Part shown: positions 9,932 to 20,567 of the stretch, piece by piece
How the letters are laid out: the number at the start of each line of letters is the position of its first letter
Numbering within the stretch: the stretch's first letter is position 1
From: Glo-17 sp964637835
GTDB taxonomy: Bacteria; Krumholzibacteriota; Krumholzibacteriia; LZORAL124-64-63
Length of the DNA stretch: 64,000 bases
Direction of reading: 5' to 3'
Assembly (NCBI GenBank): GCA_964637835.1
Contig: CAZWYF010000005.1
Span: forward strand, 1-64,000
Notes under the pieces: model-generated
Seen by the model: only the letters and a program-made list of their open reading frames with translations
Told to the model about the DNA's origin: nothing
The model's database searches: none
Position numbers and translations under genes: made by a program

Positions 9932-10734
9932 ACGGCTTCCTCGATCGTGTCCGCGCCCAGAAGCAGGCCGAGGTGGAGGCGGGCGAGCGTGCTCGTCCCC
10001 TGGCCGCGCTCGCGTCTTCGTGCATCGACCGGCCGCCGACGCGCGGTTTCCGCGCTGCGCTGACGGCGGGGTCGGACCGCATCATCGCCGAGGTCAAGCG
10101 CCGCTCGCCCAGCGTCCGCCGGTTCAGGCGGCAGGAACCGCCTGCCGACCTCGCGCGCGTCTACCACGCCGCGGGCGCCGCGGCGCTCTCCCTGGTCACC
10201 GACCGCGCCAATTTCGGCACCGGCCCGGACGACATCGCTCCCATGCGAGGCGCCGTCCCGCTGCCGCTGATCGCCAAGGACTTCATCATCCATCCGTGGC
10301 AGCTCCACGCGCTGCGGCTGGCCGGCGCCGACGCCGTGCTGCTCATCGCCCGGCTGGTCCGCCGCGCCCAGCTCGCCGACCTGCACGCCACCGCGCGCGA
10401 GCTGGGCCTGGACGTCCTGGTGGAGTGCCACGACGCCCGGGACCTCGACCACGCCCTCGACGCCGGCGCCGATCTGGTGGGCTTCAACAACCGCGACCTG
10501 GACACCTTCCAGGTCTCCCTGGATGTCAGCCGCGAGCTGCTGCCCCGGGTCCCACGCGGGTGCGCCGCGGTGGTGGAGAGCGGCCTGGCGGGCCGTGCGG
10601 AGGTGGAGGCGCTGCAGGCCCTGGGCGCGTCGGCCTTCCTGGTGGGCGGCTCGCTCCTGCAGGCGGACGACCCCGCCGCCGTGCTGCGCGCCCTGCGCGG
10701 CGTGGAGTCCCACGGACGGGAGGAGGCGATATGA
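9928..10734 (+). CDS. trpC: Indole-3-glycerol phosphate synthase
   Basis: Ring-closes CdRP to indole-3-glycerol phosphate. The 268-residue TIM barrel shows IIAEVKRRSPS (catalytic Lys), LSLVTDRANFGTG, LPLIAKDFIIHPWQ (usual LRKDFIID), ADAVLLIARL, VECHD and GFNNRDL (usual GINNRDL). AAVVESGL and GASAFLVGGSL complete the phosphate site. The segment after SPS reads VRRFRR rather than the usual KG, a slight departure at the substrate loop. Start ATG 9928 has GGAGGTGACGC immediately upstream and overlaps the inferred trpD stop. TrpC and TrpF are separate genes here, unlike the E. coli fusion. Confidence 0.95.
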   Translation: MNGFLDRVRAQKQAEVEAGERARPLAALASSCIDRPPTRGFRAALTAGSDRIIAEVKRRSPSVRRFRRQEPPADLARVYHAAGAAALSLVTDRANFGTGPDDIAPMRGAVPLPLIAKDFIIHPWQLHALRLAGADAVLLIARLVRRAQLADLHATARELGLDVLVECHDARDLDHALDAGADLVGFNNRDLDTFQVSLDVSRELLPRVPRGCAAVVESGLAGRAEVEALQALGASAFLVGGSLLQADDPAAVLRALRGVESHGREEAI

Positions 10735-11433
10735 GCGCACCCATGCGGCACGAGCGTCCGGCGGGCGGCGGCGCCACCGCTGCCGCCTGCCGGGTGAAGA
10801 TCTGCGGCATCACCACCGCCGACGACGCCAGGCTCTGCCACGTGGCCGGCGCCCACCTGCTGGGCGTGATCCTGGCGCCGAGCCCGCGCCAGGTCTCGCC
10901 CGACCGGGCGCGGGCGATCCGCGAGGCGGTGCCCGGGGCGAAGCTGGTGGGCGTGGTGACCGACGTCGCTGGCGACCGGCTCGCCGTACTGGTGGCCGAG
11001 ACCGGTGTCGACATGCTCCAGCTCCATGGCTGCGCCGACGCGGCCGTCTGGCGCGCGGTTGCCGCGGCCTGCGCCTGTCCCGTGCTGCCGGCCGTGACCG
11101 CCGACCAGGCCTCCGCCGCGGTGGCCGGCTACCTCGAACTCCCGGATGTCGACCGCCAGCAGGTCTCCGGTCTGCTCATGGACCTGCCCAAGCGAGGTGG
11201 CGGTGCACCCACCGGCCGCCAGGCGCTCTGGCGCGCCGCCCGCCGGGCCAGCGAGGCCTGCGTGCCGGTGATGCTGGCCGGCGCGCTCGATCACCGCGCC
11301 ATGCCGGCCGCCATCGCGACCGCCCAGCCCGTGGGCGTGGACGTCTGCCGGGGTACCGAGCGTGCTCCCGGCCAGAAGGATCCCGAACTGGTGCGCCGCG
11401 TCATCGCTGCCGCCCGCATCGTGGAGGTGCCCC

Positions 11434-11444
<11 letters not shown>
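10731..11444 (+). CDS. trpF: Phosphoribosylanthranilate isomerase
   Basis: Catalyses the Amadori rearrangement of PRA to CdRP. The 237-residue product shows VKICGITT (catalytic Cys), LGVILAPSPRQVS, VDMLQLHG, VMLAGALD and GVDVCRGTERAPGQKD (the general-acid Asp and phosphate site). About 20 N-terminal residues precede the barrel and are Gly/Ala-rich. ATG 10731 overlaps the trpC stop as ATGA, with GGGAGGAGG just upstream. The 3' end overlaps the trpB GTG start by 11 bp. Confidence 0.94.
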
Positions 11445-12758
<1,314 letters not shown>

Positions 12759-12762
<4 letters not shown>

Positions 12763-13718
12763 ACCGCCCGATCCCCGACGGCGCCGCTCCCCTGCCCCTC
12801 GAGCGCCTCTGCCGCGCGCGCCGCGACGCCGGCCACGCGGCGCTGGTGCCCTTCGTCACCGCGGGCTTCCCCACCGCCGCGGCTTCCCTCGAACTCCTCC
12901 AGGGCTGCGTCGACCGCGGCTGCCCGGTGGTGGAGATCGGCGTGCCGTTCAGCGACCCGGTGGCCGACGGTCCGGTGATCCAGCAGGCCAGCAGCGCGGC
13001 GCTCGCCGGCGGCATGACCCTGCGCCGCGCCCTGGACCTGGTGGGCGAGCTGCGCGGCCAGGCGGCGCCGGTGCTCATGACCTACCTCAACCCCGTCCTG
13101 CGCCTGGGCCTCGACGGCTTCGCCGCGGCCGCCGCCCGCGCGGGCTGCCAGGGCGTGATCGTGCCCGACCTCAGCCGCGAGGAGGCCGGGCCCCTGCGCC
13201 AGGCCCTGGCCGCCGAGGGCCTGGCCCTGGTGGACCTGGTGGCGCCCACCACCCCGGACGCGCGGCTGGCCCGGATCGCCGGCCCCGCGCGCGGCTTCCT
13301 CTACCTGGTGGCCGTGGCGGGGGTGACCGGCACCGTGGCCGCCGACCCCGACCAGCTCGCCGCCTTCGCCGGCCGCGTCGCGCGGCACACCGACCTGCCG
13401 CGGTACGTGGGCTTCGGCATCGACGGCCCCGCCCGCGCCCGCCAGGCCGCCCGCTGCGCCGACGGCGCCATCGTGGGCAGCGCGCTCATGCGGCGCCTGC
13501 TCGACGCCGCCCAGCCGCGCGCCGGCGTCGCCGACGCCCTCGCGCTGGTCGACGAGATGCTGGCGGCGCTGGCGGAGGGGTCGTCCCGCGAGACGGACGA
13601 CCACGCCGCCGCCACCGACACCGCCGCCACCGACGCCGCCGCCACCGACGCCGCCGCCATCGACACCGCCGCCCGCGACGACCAAACCGCTCGTCCCTCC
13701 GAAAGGACCGCGCCATGA
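12759..13718 (+). CDS. trpA: Tryptophan synthase alpha chain
   Basis: Cleaves indole-3-glycerol phosphate and channels indole to TrpB. The barrel shows VPFVTAGFP, VEIGVPFSDPVADGPVIQ (catalytic Glu and Asp), YLNPVLRLG, GVIVPDL, VAPTTP and GFGID. The 319-residue product is about 50 longer than usual because of a C-terminal Ala/Thr/Asp tail. That tail is coded by five 15-bp units of the type GCCGCCGCCACCGAC (13605-13679). ATG 12759 overlaps the trpB stop as ATGA with GGAGGTGACGGC upstream. Confidence 0.96.
13605..13679 (+). repeat. Five tandem 15-bp units in the trpA 3' end
   Basis: Units at 13605-13619, 13620-13634, 13635-13649, 13650-13664 and 13665-13679 follow GCCGCCGCCACCGAC with a few substitutions. 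The period is a multiple of three, so expansion keeps the frame and encodes an Ala-Ala-Thr-Asp-type tail. Confidence 0.85.
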
Positions 13719-14773
13719 TGATCGTGACCATGAAGACCGGGGCCACGGTGGCCGAGATCGGCGCGGTGCTGCGCGCGTGCCAGGAGCGCGGGCTGCGGCC
13801 GGTGCCCAACCATGGCCAGCAGGGCGCGGTGATCGGTGTGCTGGGGGCCGACCGCGGCACGGACTTCGCGCCGGTGGCCGCGCTGCCGGGGGTGGAGCAG
13901 ATCTGCCCGGTGTCGGCGGCGTTCAAGCTGGTCAGCCGCGAGTTCCGGGCCGAGGCCACGGTGGTCCAGGCTGGTGGCGTGCGCATCGGCGACGGCGGCT
14001 TCACGGTGATGGCCGGGCCCTGCGCGGTGGAGGACCGGGCGCAGATCGAGACCTGCGCCCGGGAGGTGGCCGCCCACGGAGGGAGCGTCCTGCGGGGGGG
14101 CGCCTACAAGCCGCGCACCTCGCCCTACAGCTTCCAGGGCCTGGGGGAGGAGGGGCTGCGGCTGCTGGCGTCGGCCGGCGAGCAGGCCGGCCTGCCGGTG
14201 GTCACCGAGGTGATGCATCCCGACCTGGTGCCCACCGTGGCGCGGCACGCGGACATCCTGCAGATCGGCGCGCGCAACGTGCAGAACTACGCGCTGCTCG
14301 AGGCGGTGGGCCGCGTCCGGCGGCCGGTGCTCCTCAAGCGCGGTCTGATGACCACCATCGAGGAGCTGCTCATGGCCGCCGAGTACATCCTGGCCGGCGG
14401 CAACCAGCAGGTGATGCTCTGCGAGCGGGGCATCCGCACCTTCGAGACCGCCACCCGAAACACCCTGGACATCGCCGCGGTGCCGGTGATCAAGGCGCAG
14501 AGCCACCTGCCGGTGATCGTCGACCCCAGCCACGCGGCGGGCAAGCGGGAGCTGGTGCCCGCCCTGGCCCTGGCCGCCCTGGCCGCCGGCGCCGACGGCA
14601 TCATGATCGAGATGCATCCCGAGCCCGAGCAGGCCATGAGCGACGGCCGGCAGAGCCTCACCTTCGCCGGTTATGCCGAGCTCATGGCGCAGCTGGTGGC
14701 CGTGGGCGCGGCGCTGGGCCGGCCGGTGGCCACCGCCGCGGCGGTCGGCAAGCCCAGGGAGGTGTCGGCATGA
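13715..14773 (+). CDS. aroF: 3-deoxy-7-phosphoheptulonate synthase, type I-beta with regulatory N-domain
   Basis: Joins PEP and erythrose 4-phosphate, the first shikimate step. The 352-residue product has an N-terminal ferredoxin-like/ACT-type domain (about 1-80), as in Thermotoga DAHP synthase, and then a catalytic barrel. The barrel shows VMAGPCAVED, RGGAYKPRTSPYSFQG, LQIGARNVQNY, LKRGLMTTIEE, PVIVDPSHAAG and IEMHPEP. In relatives the N-domain mediates feedback by Phe/Tyr-type effectors. That would give aromatic control independent of the Trp attenuator. ATG 13715 overlaps the trpA stop; a second ATG follows at 13718. Confidence 0.95.
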   Translation: MMIVTMKTGATVAEIGAVLRACQERGLRPVPNHGQQGAVIGVLGADRGTDFAPVAALPGVEQICPVSAAFKLVSREFRAEATVVQAGGVRIGDGGFTVMAGPCAVEDRAQIETCAREVAAHGGSVLRGGAYKPRTSPYSFQGLGEEGLRLLASAGEQAGLPVVTEVMHPDLVPTVARHADILQIGARNVQNYALLEAVGRVRRPVLLKRGLMTTIEELLMAAEYILAGGNQQVMLCERGIRTFETATRNTLDIAAVPVIKAQSHLPVIVDPSHAAGKRELVPALALAALAAGADGIMIEMHPEPEQAMSDGRQSLTFAGYAELMAQLVAVGAALGRPVATAAAVGKPREVSA

Positions 14774-16092
14774 GGATGCACGTGCGCCCGCAGTCCCCGC
14801 CGCGCGGCGAGGTCACCGTGCCCGGCGACAAGTCCCTGGCCCACCGCGCCCTCCTCCTCGGCGCGCTCAGCGGACCGGGGGTCACGGTGCGCGGCCTGCC
14901 CGCCGGGGGCGACGTGACCAGCACCCGGCGTTGCCTCGAGCAGCTGGGCGTGCCCATCACGCCGCGGCCGGACGGCGCCCTGCACGTCGCGGCGCCGGAC
15001 CGGTGGCCCGACGGCCGGACCCTCGACTGCGGCAATTCCGGCACCACCGCCCGCCTGCTCGCCGGCCTGCTGGCCGGCCGCGGCGCCGCCGCCGTCCTCG
15101 ATGGCGACGCCTCGCTGCGCCGCCGGCCCATGCGCCGGATCATCGACCCGCTGCGCGCCATGGGCGCGGAGATCAGCGCCCAGACCGGCCGGCAACTGCC
15201 ACTGCGGCTGGGCTCGCGGAGCGGGCCATTGCGCGCCACCGACCACACGCCGCGGGTGGCCAGCGCCCAGGTGAAGTCGGCCATCCTGCTGGCCGGCCTG
15301 GGCGCCGACGGGACCACGCGCATCACCGAACCCGCCGGCAGTCGCGACCACACCGAGCGCCTGCTCGGCGCCATGGGCGTGGATCTGCGCCGCGGCGGCC
15401 TGACCGTCACGCTGGTCGGCCGGCCGGGCGCGCGCGCGCCCCTCGGCGGCCTGGACCTGGACCTGCCCGGCGATCTCTCCACCGCCGCCTTCTTCCTCGC
15501 CGCCGGCGTCATGACCCCTGGCGCGGCCGTCACCCTGCCCGGCGTGGGAGTCAACCCCACCCGCACCGGCCTGCTCGACGTGCTCCGCGGCATGGACGCG
15601 CCGGTCACCCTGGACGGCCAGCGCGAGAGCGGGGGAGAACCGCTGGCCGACCTCGCTGCCCGCCACGGCCCGCTGCGCCCGGTGACCATCGGCGGCACGC
15701 TCATCCCGCGCCTCATCGACGAGCTGCCGCTGGTCGCCGTCCTGGCCACCCAGGCCGCCGGCACCACCGTGGTCCGCGACGCCGGCGAGCTGCGCCACAA
15801 GGAGTCCGACCGCATCGCCACCGTCGTGGCGCAGCTGCGGCGGCTGGGCGCGCGCATCGTCGAGCATGCCGACGGGTTCGCGGTCAGCGGTCCGAGCACC
15901 CTGCGCGGCGCGGTGGTGGACGCCGGCGGCGACCACCGCCTGGCCATGGCCCTGGCCGTGGCCGCGCTGGCGGCCGTTGGCGAGACGGTGATCAACGGCG
16001 CCGAGGCCGCCGCCGTCAGCCACCCCGCCTTCTGGGGCGACCTCGCCCGCCTCACCGGCGGCGCCGTGGCCAGCGGCGAGGCGGCGGCGTGA
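14770..16092 (+). CDS. aroA: 3-phosphoshikimate 1-carboxyvinyltransferase (EPSP synthase)
   Basis: Transfers enolpyruvate from PEP to shikimate 3-phosphate. The 440-residue product has PGDKSLAHRALLLGAL (usual GDKSISHR), DCGNSGTTARLLAGLLAG with the GNSGTT PEP loop, QVKSAILLAGL, RKES-type RHKESDRIA and GGDHRLAMALAVA. ATG 14770 overlaps the aroF stop (ATGA) with GGGAGGTG upstream. The GNSGTT loop is a variant of the common GNAGTA loop; its effect on inhibitor sensitivity cannot be judged from sequence alone. Confidence 0.96.
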   Translation: MRMHVRPQSPPRGEVTVPGDKSLAHRALLLGALSGPGVTVRGLPAGGDVTSTRRCLEQLGVPITPRPDGALHVAAPDRWPDGRTLDCGNSGTTARLLAGLLAGRGAAAVLDGDASLRRRPMRRIIDPLRAMGAEISAQTGRQLPLRLGSRSGPLRATDHTPRVASAQVKSAILLAGLGADGTTRITEPAGSRDHTERLLGAMGVDLRRGGLTVTLVGRPGARAPLGGLDLDLPGDLSTAAFFLAAGVMTPGAAVTLPGVGVNPTRTGLLDVLRGMDAPVTLDGQRESGGEPLADLAARHGPLRPVTIGGTLIPRLIDELPLVAVLATQAAGTTVVRDAGELRHKESDRIATVVAQLRRLGARIVEHADGFAVSGPSTLRGAVVDAGGDHRLAMALAVAALAAVGETVINGAEAAAVSHPAFWGDLARLTGGAVASGEAAA

Positions 16093-17165
16093 TGGCCCGG
16101 CGTCCCCGCGCTGCGGCGACCCCGCCGAGGGCGGCGACCACGCCGCCGGCGGCGACGGCCCCGCCAACGGCCACGGCCCCGCCGGCGGCGACGGCCACCG
16201 ACTCGCCGGGCCCGGTGGCGAGCGCCGGTATCGCCGGCGGTACCACGGTCTACGCGGTGATCGGTCGTCCCGTGTCGCATAGCCTCTCGCCGCGGTTGAT
16301 GAACCAGGCCCTGGCCGCGCTGGGGCGCGACGCGGTCTACGTGGCCCTGCCAGCGGATCCGGGCCGACCCCGGGCCGTGGTCGCCGGCCTGTCCGCCCTC
16401 GGCCTGGCCGGCGTGAACGTGACCTACCCGCTGAAGACCGCGGTGCTGCCCTTCCTGGCCCAGCGCTCGCCGGACGTGGAAGCATGCGACGCGGCCAACG
16501 TGCTCGTGCCGGCGGTCGGCGGCTGGCGCGGCGAGAACACCGACGCCGGCGGGGTGGTCCTGGCGCTGCGCGAACTGGCGGGCCGGGACCCGGCCGGCCG
16601 GCGCGCGGTGATCCTGGGGGCGGGCGGCGCGGCGCGCGCGGCGGCGCACGGCCTGCTGCAGGCCGGGGCGGCGACGGTGCGCTGCCTGGTCCGCGATCCG
16701 GGCCGGGCCGCGGGGTCGCTGGCGTCGCTGCGGACGGCCCATCCGGGTGCCGACCTGGGCGTGGCCGCGCTGGGCGGCGCGGACGCGGCGCAGGCGCTGG
16801 CCGCGGCCGACCTCGTGGTGCAGGCCACGCCGGTGGGGTTGCCGGGATGCGGGGCCGGCCCGGCCGGCACGACCGGCCCGGCCGGCACGACCGGTCCGAC
16901 CGGTCCGACCGACGCTGCCGACCCGCTCGTCACCCCCGACCCGCTCGTCACCCCCGACCAGGCGCCCCACGCCTCCCTCTTCGAGCTGGTCTACGGCACC
17001 CGGCCCACCGCCCTGGAGTCCGCCTGGCGCGCCGCCGGACGCCCCGTCCTGGGCGGCCGCGACCTGCTGGCCGCCCAGGCCCACCTGGCGCTGCGGCTGT
17101 GGTGCGGCCGGGCGCCCGACCTGGCGGCCATGCGCGCGTCCATCGCCACGACGGTGACAGCATGA
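16092..17165 (+). CDS. aroE: Shikimate dehydrogenase (NADP+)
   Basis: Reduces 3-dehydroshikimate to shikimate. The 357-residue product has an Ala/Pro/Thr-rich leader (1-50), then VIGRPVSHSLSPRLMNQAL (shikimate-binding SHS), NVTYPLKTAV (catalytic Lys), NTDAGG and the Rossmann loop LGAGGAARAA. Between the NADP domain and the final helix is a Gly/Pro/Thr insertion coded by short tandem repeats (about 16857-16945). The C-terminus GGRDLLAAQAHLALRLW is typical. ATG 16092 overlaps the aroA stop by one base; an in-frame GTG at 16089 is an alternative. Confidence 0.94.
   Translation: MARRPRAAATPPRAATTPPAATAPPTATAPPAATATDSPGPVASAGIAGGTTVYAVIGRPVSHSLSPRLMNQALAALGRDAVYVALPADPGRPRAVVAGLSALGLAGVNVTYPLKTAVLPFLAQRSPDVEACDAANVLVPAVGGWRGENTDAGGVVLALRELAGRDPAGRRAVILGAGGAARAAAHGLLQAGAATVRCLVRDPGRAAGSLASLRTAHPGADLGVAALGGADAAQALAAADLVVQATPVGLPGCGAGPAGTTGPAGTTGPTGPTDAADPLVTPDPLVTPDQAPHASLFELVYGTRPTALESAWRAAGRPVLGGRDLLAAQAHLALRLWCGRAPDLAAMRASIATTVTA
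16857..16945 (+). repeat. In-frame short repeats inside aroE
   Basis: Two sets of tandem units occur back to back. GGCCCGGCCGGCACGACC-type units code Gly-Pro-Ala-Gly-Thr-Thr. An 18-nt unit, GACCCGCTCGTCACCCCC, is then duplicated and codes Asp-Pro-Leu-Val-Thr-Pro twice. Both periods are multiples of three and insert a flexible loop into the enzyme. Confidence 0.8.
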
Positions 17166-18808
17166 GCGCGCCGCGCAACGTGGTCCTGGCCGGCTTCATG
17201 GGCACGGGCAAGAGCGCCGTGGCGCGGGAGCTGGCCGCGCTGCTCGGTCGTCCCTGCGTGGACCTGGACGCGGAGATCGTCGCGGCCGCCGGCTGCAGCA
17301 TCGCCGACATCTTCGGCCGCGAGGGGGAGGCGGGCTTCCGCGCGCGCGAGCGCGAGGCCGTCCGCGAGGCCAGCGCCCGGCGTGGCGCAGTGATCGCCAC
17401 CGGCGGCGGGACCATCCTCGATGCGGACAACCGCGCCGCCCTCTGCCACGACGCCGACACCGTCCTGCTCACCGCCCGCGCCGACGTCCTGGCCGCGCGC
17501 CTGGGTCCGGATCGCGCCAGCCGCCCCCTGCTGGCCGGCACCGACGACCTCCCCACGCGCATCGCCTCGCTGCTGGGCGCCCGCGCGTCGCGATACGCCG
17601 GCTGCGACCAGACCCTCGACACCAGCGATCTCGACCCCGCCGCGGCGGCCGCCCGGCTGGCCGCCCGGCTCGACCCGCCCCATGCCACCATCGAGATCCC
17701 CGTGCCCGGCGCCGCCGGCCTGCCCGCTCTGGCCGCCCGCGGCCTGGCCACCAGCCGGGTGATCAGCGGGCGGGGCGCGGCCTGCCAGCTGGGTCGTCAC
17801 CTGCGCGAGCGGGGTATCGGCGGCCGCGTGGTCCTGGTCATGCCCGAGGTGGTCCGCGCGCACCACCACGGGCGCCTGGCCGCCAGCCTCGCGGCGGCAG
17901 GCCTGCGCCACGACACCGTGATCATCCGCGACGGCGACCGCGAGAAGACCCTCGGCCAGATCGGTGAGCTGCTCGAGCGCCTGGCCGCCCTGGGCTGCGA
18001 CCGCGACACCTGCGTGGTGGCGGCCGGCGGCGGGGTGACCGGCGACCTGGCCGGCTTCGCCAGCGCGATCTACATGCGCGGGGTGAGCCTGGCCATGGTG
18101 CCCACCACGCTGCTGGCCCAGGTGGACGCGCACATCGGCGGCAAGACCGGCGTCAACGGGGCGGGGGCGAAGAACCTGGCGGGGTCGTTCTGGCCGCCGC
18201 TGCTGGTGGTGTCGGACCCCGTCCTGCTGGCCACCCTGCCGGACCGCGAGCTGGCCGGCGGCTATGCCGAGGTGATCAAGACCGCGCTCATCGGCGATGC
18301 GGCGCTGCTGGAGCGGCTGGAGGCGGCGCTGCCGGGGGCGCGCCGGGACCCGCAGCTCCTCGAGGCCTGCGCCACCGCCTGCGCCGCGGTCAAGGGCGGC
18401 GTGGTGGGGCGCGACCCGTGGGAGCTGGGCGAGCGCCGGCTGCTGAACCTCGGGCACACCCTGGGCCACGCCCTGGAGGCCGAGAGCGCCTTCGGGCTGA
18501 GCCATGGCGAGGCGGTGTCGCTGGGGCTGGTGGCCGCGCTGCGCCTGGCGGTGGCGCGGGGGATCGCCAGCGCCGAACTGCTCCACCGTACCCGCCGCCT
18601 GCTGCGGGCCTGCGGCCTGCCCACCACGCCCCCGGCCGCCGATCCCGAGGCCCTGCGCGCCCGGCTGCGCCTGGACAAGAAGCGCACCGCCGGCCGGTTG
18701 CGGTTCATCCTGCCGCGCGCGCCCGGGGACTGCGTGGTGGTGGACGACGTCACCGAGGACCAGGCCCTGGCCGCCCTCGAGGAGGAACGAACGTGCGCAT
18801 CCTCGTGA
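17162..18808 (+). CDS. aroKB: Bifunctional shikimate kinase / 3-dehydroquinate synthase
   Basis: One 548-residue polypeptide carries two non-consecutive shikimate steps. Residues 1-175 are shikimate kinase, with P-loop GFMGTGKSAVA, substrate Asp in DLDAEI, GREGEAGFRARE and ATGGGTI. Residues about 190-540 are dehydroquinate synthase, with AAGGGVTGDLAGFASAIYMRG, PTTLLAQVDAHIGGKTGVN, GGYAEVIKTALI, NLGHTLGHALE and SHGEAVSLG (zinc and NAD sites). The junction is a Pro/Ala-rich linker near 178-190. ATG 17162 overlaps the aroE stop. No stop or frameshift separates the parts, so a genuine fusion is likely. Confidence 0.95.
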   Translation: MSAPRNVVLAGFMGTGKSAVARELAALLGRPCVDLDAEIVAAAGCSIADIFGREGEAGFRAREREAVREASARRGAVIATGGGTILDADNRAALCHDADTVLLTARADVLAARLGPDRASRPLLAGTDDLPTRIASLLGARASRYAGCDQTLDTSDLDPAAAAARLAARLDPPHATIEIPVPGAAGLPALAARGLATSRVISGRGAACQLGRHLRERGIGGRVVLVMPEVVRAHHHGRLAASLAAAGLRHDTVIIRDGDREKTLGQIGELLERLAALGCDRDTCVVAAGGGVTGDLAGFASAIYMRGVSLAMVPTTLLAQVDAHIGGKTGVNGAGAKNLAGSFWPPLLVVSDPVLLATLPDRELAGGYAEVIKTALIGDAALLERLEAALPGARRDPQLLEACATACAAVKGGVVGRDPWELGERRLLNLGHTLGHALEAESAFGLSHGEAVSLGLVAALRLAVARGIASAELLHRTRRLLRACGLPTTPPAADPEALRARLRLDKKRTAGRLRFILPRAPGDCVVVDDVTEDQALAALEEERTCASS

Positions 18809-19311
18809 TCCACGGCCCCAACCTGAACCTGCTGGGCCGCCGCGAGCCGCGGATCTATGGACCGGCCACCCTGGCGGACATCGACCGCCGCCTGCTCGCC
18901 CGCGCCCGCGAGCTGGGCGTGGCCCTGGACAGCTTCCAGAGCAACCACGAGGGCGACCTGGTCGACCGCATCCAGGCCGCCGTCCTGGACGAGCCCCGCG
19001 CCCACGGCATCCTCATCAACCCCGCCGCCTACACCCACACCAGCGTGGCGATCCGCGACGCCCTGGCCGCCGTCGCCCTGCCGGCGTGGGAGGTGCATCT
19101 CACCGACCCGCTCACCCGCGAGGAATTCCGCCACGTCAGCCACGTGCGCGACGTCTGCCAGGGTCACGTGGCCGGCCGCGGCCCCGACGGCTACCTCCAG
19201 GCCCTCGACGCGCTGGTGGCGCACCTGCGCGCCGCCGCCGACGCTGCCGACCCCCCCGACGTCGCGGGCCCCGCCGACACCACCGACGCCGCCGACCCCG
19301 CCAAGGAGTGA
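18793..19311 (+). CDS. aroQ: 3-dehydroquinate dehydratase, type II
   Basis: Dehydrates 3-dehydroquinate to 3-dehydroshikimate. The 172-residue product shows the type II signature HGPNLNLLGRREPRIYG (catalytic Tyr in IYG), SNHEGDLVDRIQ, LINPAAYTHTSVAIRDAL and EVHLTDPLTREEFRH (catalytic His). The segment CQGHVAGRGPDGYLQAL matches the C-terminal family block. The start is GTG 18793, 16 bp inside the end of aroKB, with GGAGGAACGAAC upstream. The final 25 residues are an Ala/Asp/Pro tail beyond the usual family end. Confidence 0.95.
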   Translation: MRILVIHGPNLNLLGRREPRIYGPATLADIDRRLLARARELGVALDSFQSNHEGDLVDRIQAAVLDEPRAHGILINPAAYTHTSVAIRDALAAVALPAWEVHLTDPLTREEFRHVSHVRDVCQGHVAGRGPDGYLQALDALVAHLRAAADAADPPDVAGPADTTDAADPAKE

Positions 19312-19313
19312 CC

Positions 19314-20567
19314 ATGTCCAGCACCACCGGCCAGCTCTTCCGCGTGACCACCTTCGGCGAGAGCCACGGCGCCGCCGTCGGCGCGGTGGTCGACGGCTGC
19401 CCGCCGCGCCTGCCGCTGCGCGCCGCCGATGTCCAGCACGCCCTGGACCGTCGCCGCCCCGGCCAGAGCGACCTGACCACCAGCCGCCGCGAGCCCGACA
19501 CGGTGGAGATCCTCTGCGGCCTGCAGGACGACCTCACCCTGGGCACGCCCATCGCGCTGATGATCCGCAACCAGGACGCCCGTCCCGGCGACTACCGCGA
19601 GACCGACACCGTCCCGCGCCCCAGCCACGCCGACTACACCTACCAGGCCAAGTACGGCCTGCGCGCGCGCAGCGGCGGCGGCCGGGCCAGCGCCCGCGAG
19701 ACCGCCGCCCGCGTGGCCGCCGGGGCGGTGGCGCGGCAGCTGCTGCGGGTGCGGTGGGGCGTGGAGGTGGTCGCCTGGGTGGACGCCGTGGGGACCGAGT
19801 CCGCGGCGGTGGATCCCGAGGTGGTCACCGAGGCCGCCGTGGACGCCCACCCCGTGCGCTGCCCCGATCCCGCCGCCGCAGAGCGCTTCACCGCCGAGGT
19901 CGTCGCCGCGCGCGAGGCGCAGGACTCGGTGGGCGGGGTGGTGGCCTGCGCCGTGCGGGGCCTGCCGGCCGGCTGGGGCGAGCCGGTGTTCGGCAAGACC
20001 GAGGCCCTGCTCGCGGGCGCCATGCTGTCGGTGCCCGCGAGCAAGGGCTTCGAGCTGGGCAGCGGGTTCGCCGGTGCGCGGATGCGCGGCAGCGAGCACA
20101 ACGACGCCTTCGCCGCGGGCGACCGGCCCGGCGCCCTGCGGACGCTGACCAACCGCAGCGGCGGCGTGCAGGGGGGCCTGACGAGCGGCGCGCCGCTGGT
20201 CTTCCGGGTGGCGTTCAAGCCGCCGGCCACCATCGGCCGCCCCCAGCCGACCGTGGACTACGACGGCCGCCCGGTGACCCTCGCCGCCCGCGGCCGCCAC
20301 GACCCCTGCGTGGTCCCGCGCGCGGTGCCCATCGTGGAGGCCATGGCAGCCCTGGTCCTCGCGGATCTGGCGCTGGTGCAGGGGGCGCGGGAGGCGGGGG
20401 CGCGGNNNNNNNNNNNNNNNNNNNNNNNNNNNNNNNNNNNNNNNNNNNNNNNNNNNNNNNNNNNNNNNNNNNNNNNNNNNNNNNNNNNNNNNNNNNNNNN
20501 NNNNNCCATCGGCTGGAAGGCCATCCAGAACCGCTGGCAGTCCCACGGCAAGGCGGCGACAGCCTAG
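19314..20567 (+). CDS. aroC: Chorismate synthase (3' end interrupted by assembly gap 4)
   Basis: Converts EPSP to chorismate using reduced FMN. The readable part shows FRVTTFGESHGAAVGAVVDGCPP, DRRRPGQSDLTTSRREPDTVE, GTPIALMIRNQD, RPSHADYTYQAKYG, RSGGGRASARETAARVAAGA, GSGF and HDPCVVPRAVPIVEAMAALV. This is essentially the full catalytic domain (about 364 residues). The 100-N gap at 20406-20505 falls in the C-terminal tail. After the gap, the frame kept by 100 N reads to TAG 20565-20567, but the real frame and end are uncertain. AAGGAG precedes ATG 19314. It is the last gene of the superoperon. Confidence 0.93.
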   Translation: MSSTTGQLFRVTTFGESHGAAVGAVVDGCPPRLPLRAADVQHALDRRRPGQSDLTTSRREPDTVEILCGLQDDLTLGTPIALMIRNQDARPGDYRETDTVPRPSHADYTYQAKYGLRARSGGGRASARETAARVAAGAVARQLLRVRWGVEVVAWVDAVGTESAAVDPEVVTEAAVDAHPVRCPDPAAAERFTAEVVAAREAQDSVGGVVACAVRGLPAGWGEPVFGKTEALLAGAMLSVPASKGFELGSGFAGARMRGSEHNDAFAAGDRPGALRTLTNRSGGVQGGLTSGAPLVFRVAFKPPATIGRPQPTVDYDGRPVTLAARGRHDPCVVPRAVPIVEAMAALVLADLALVQGAREAGARXXXXXXXXXXXXXXXXXXXXXXXXXXXXXXXXXXIGWKAIQNRWQSHGKAATA

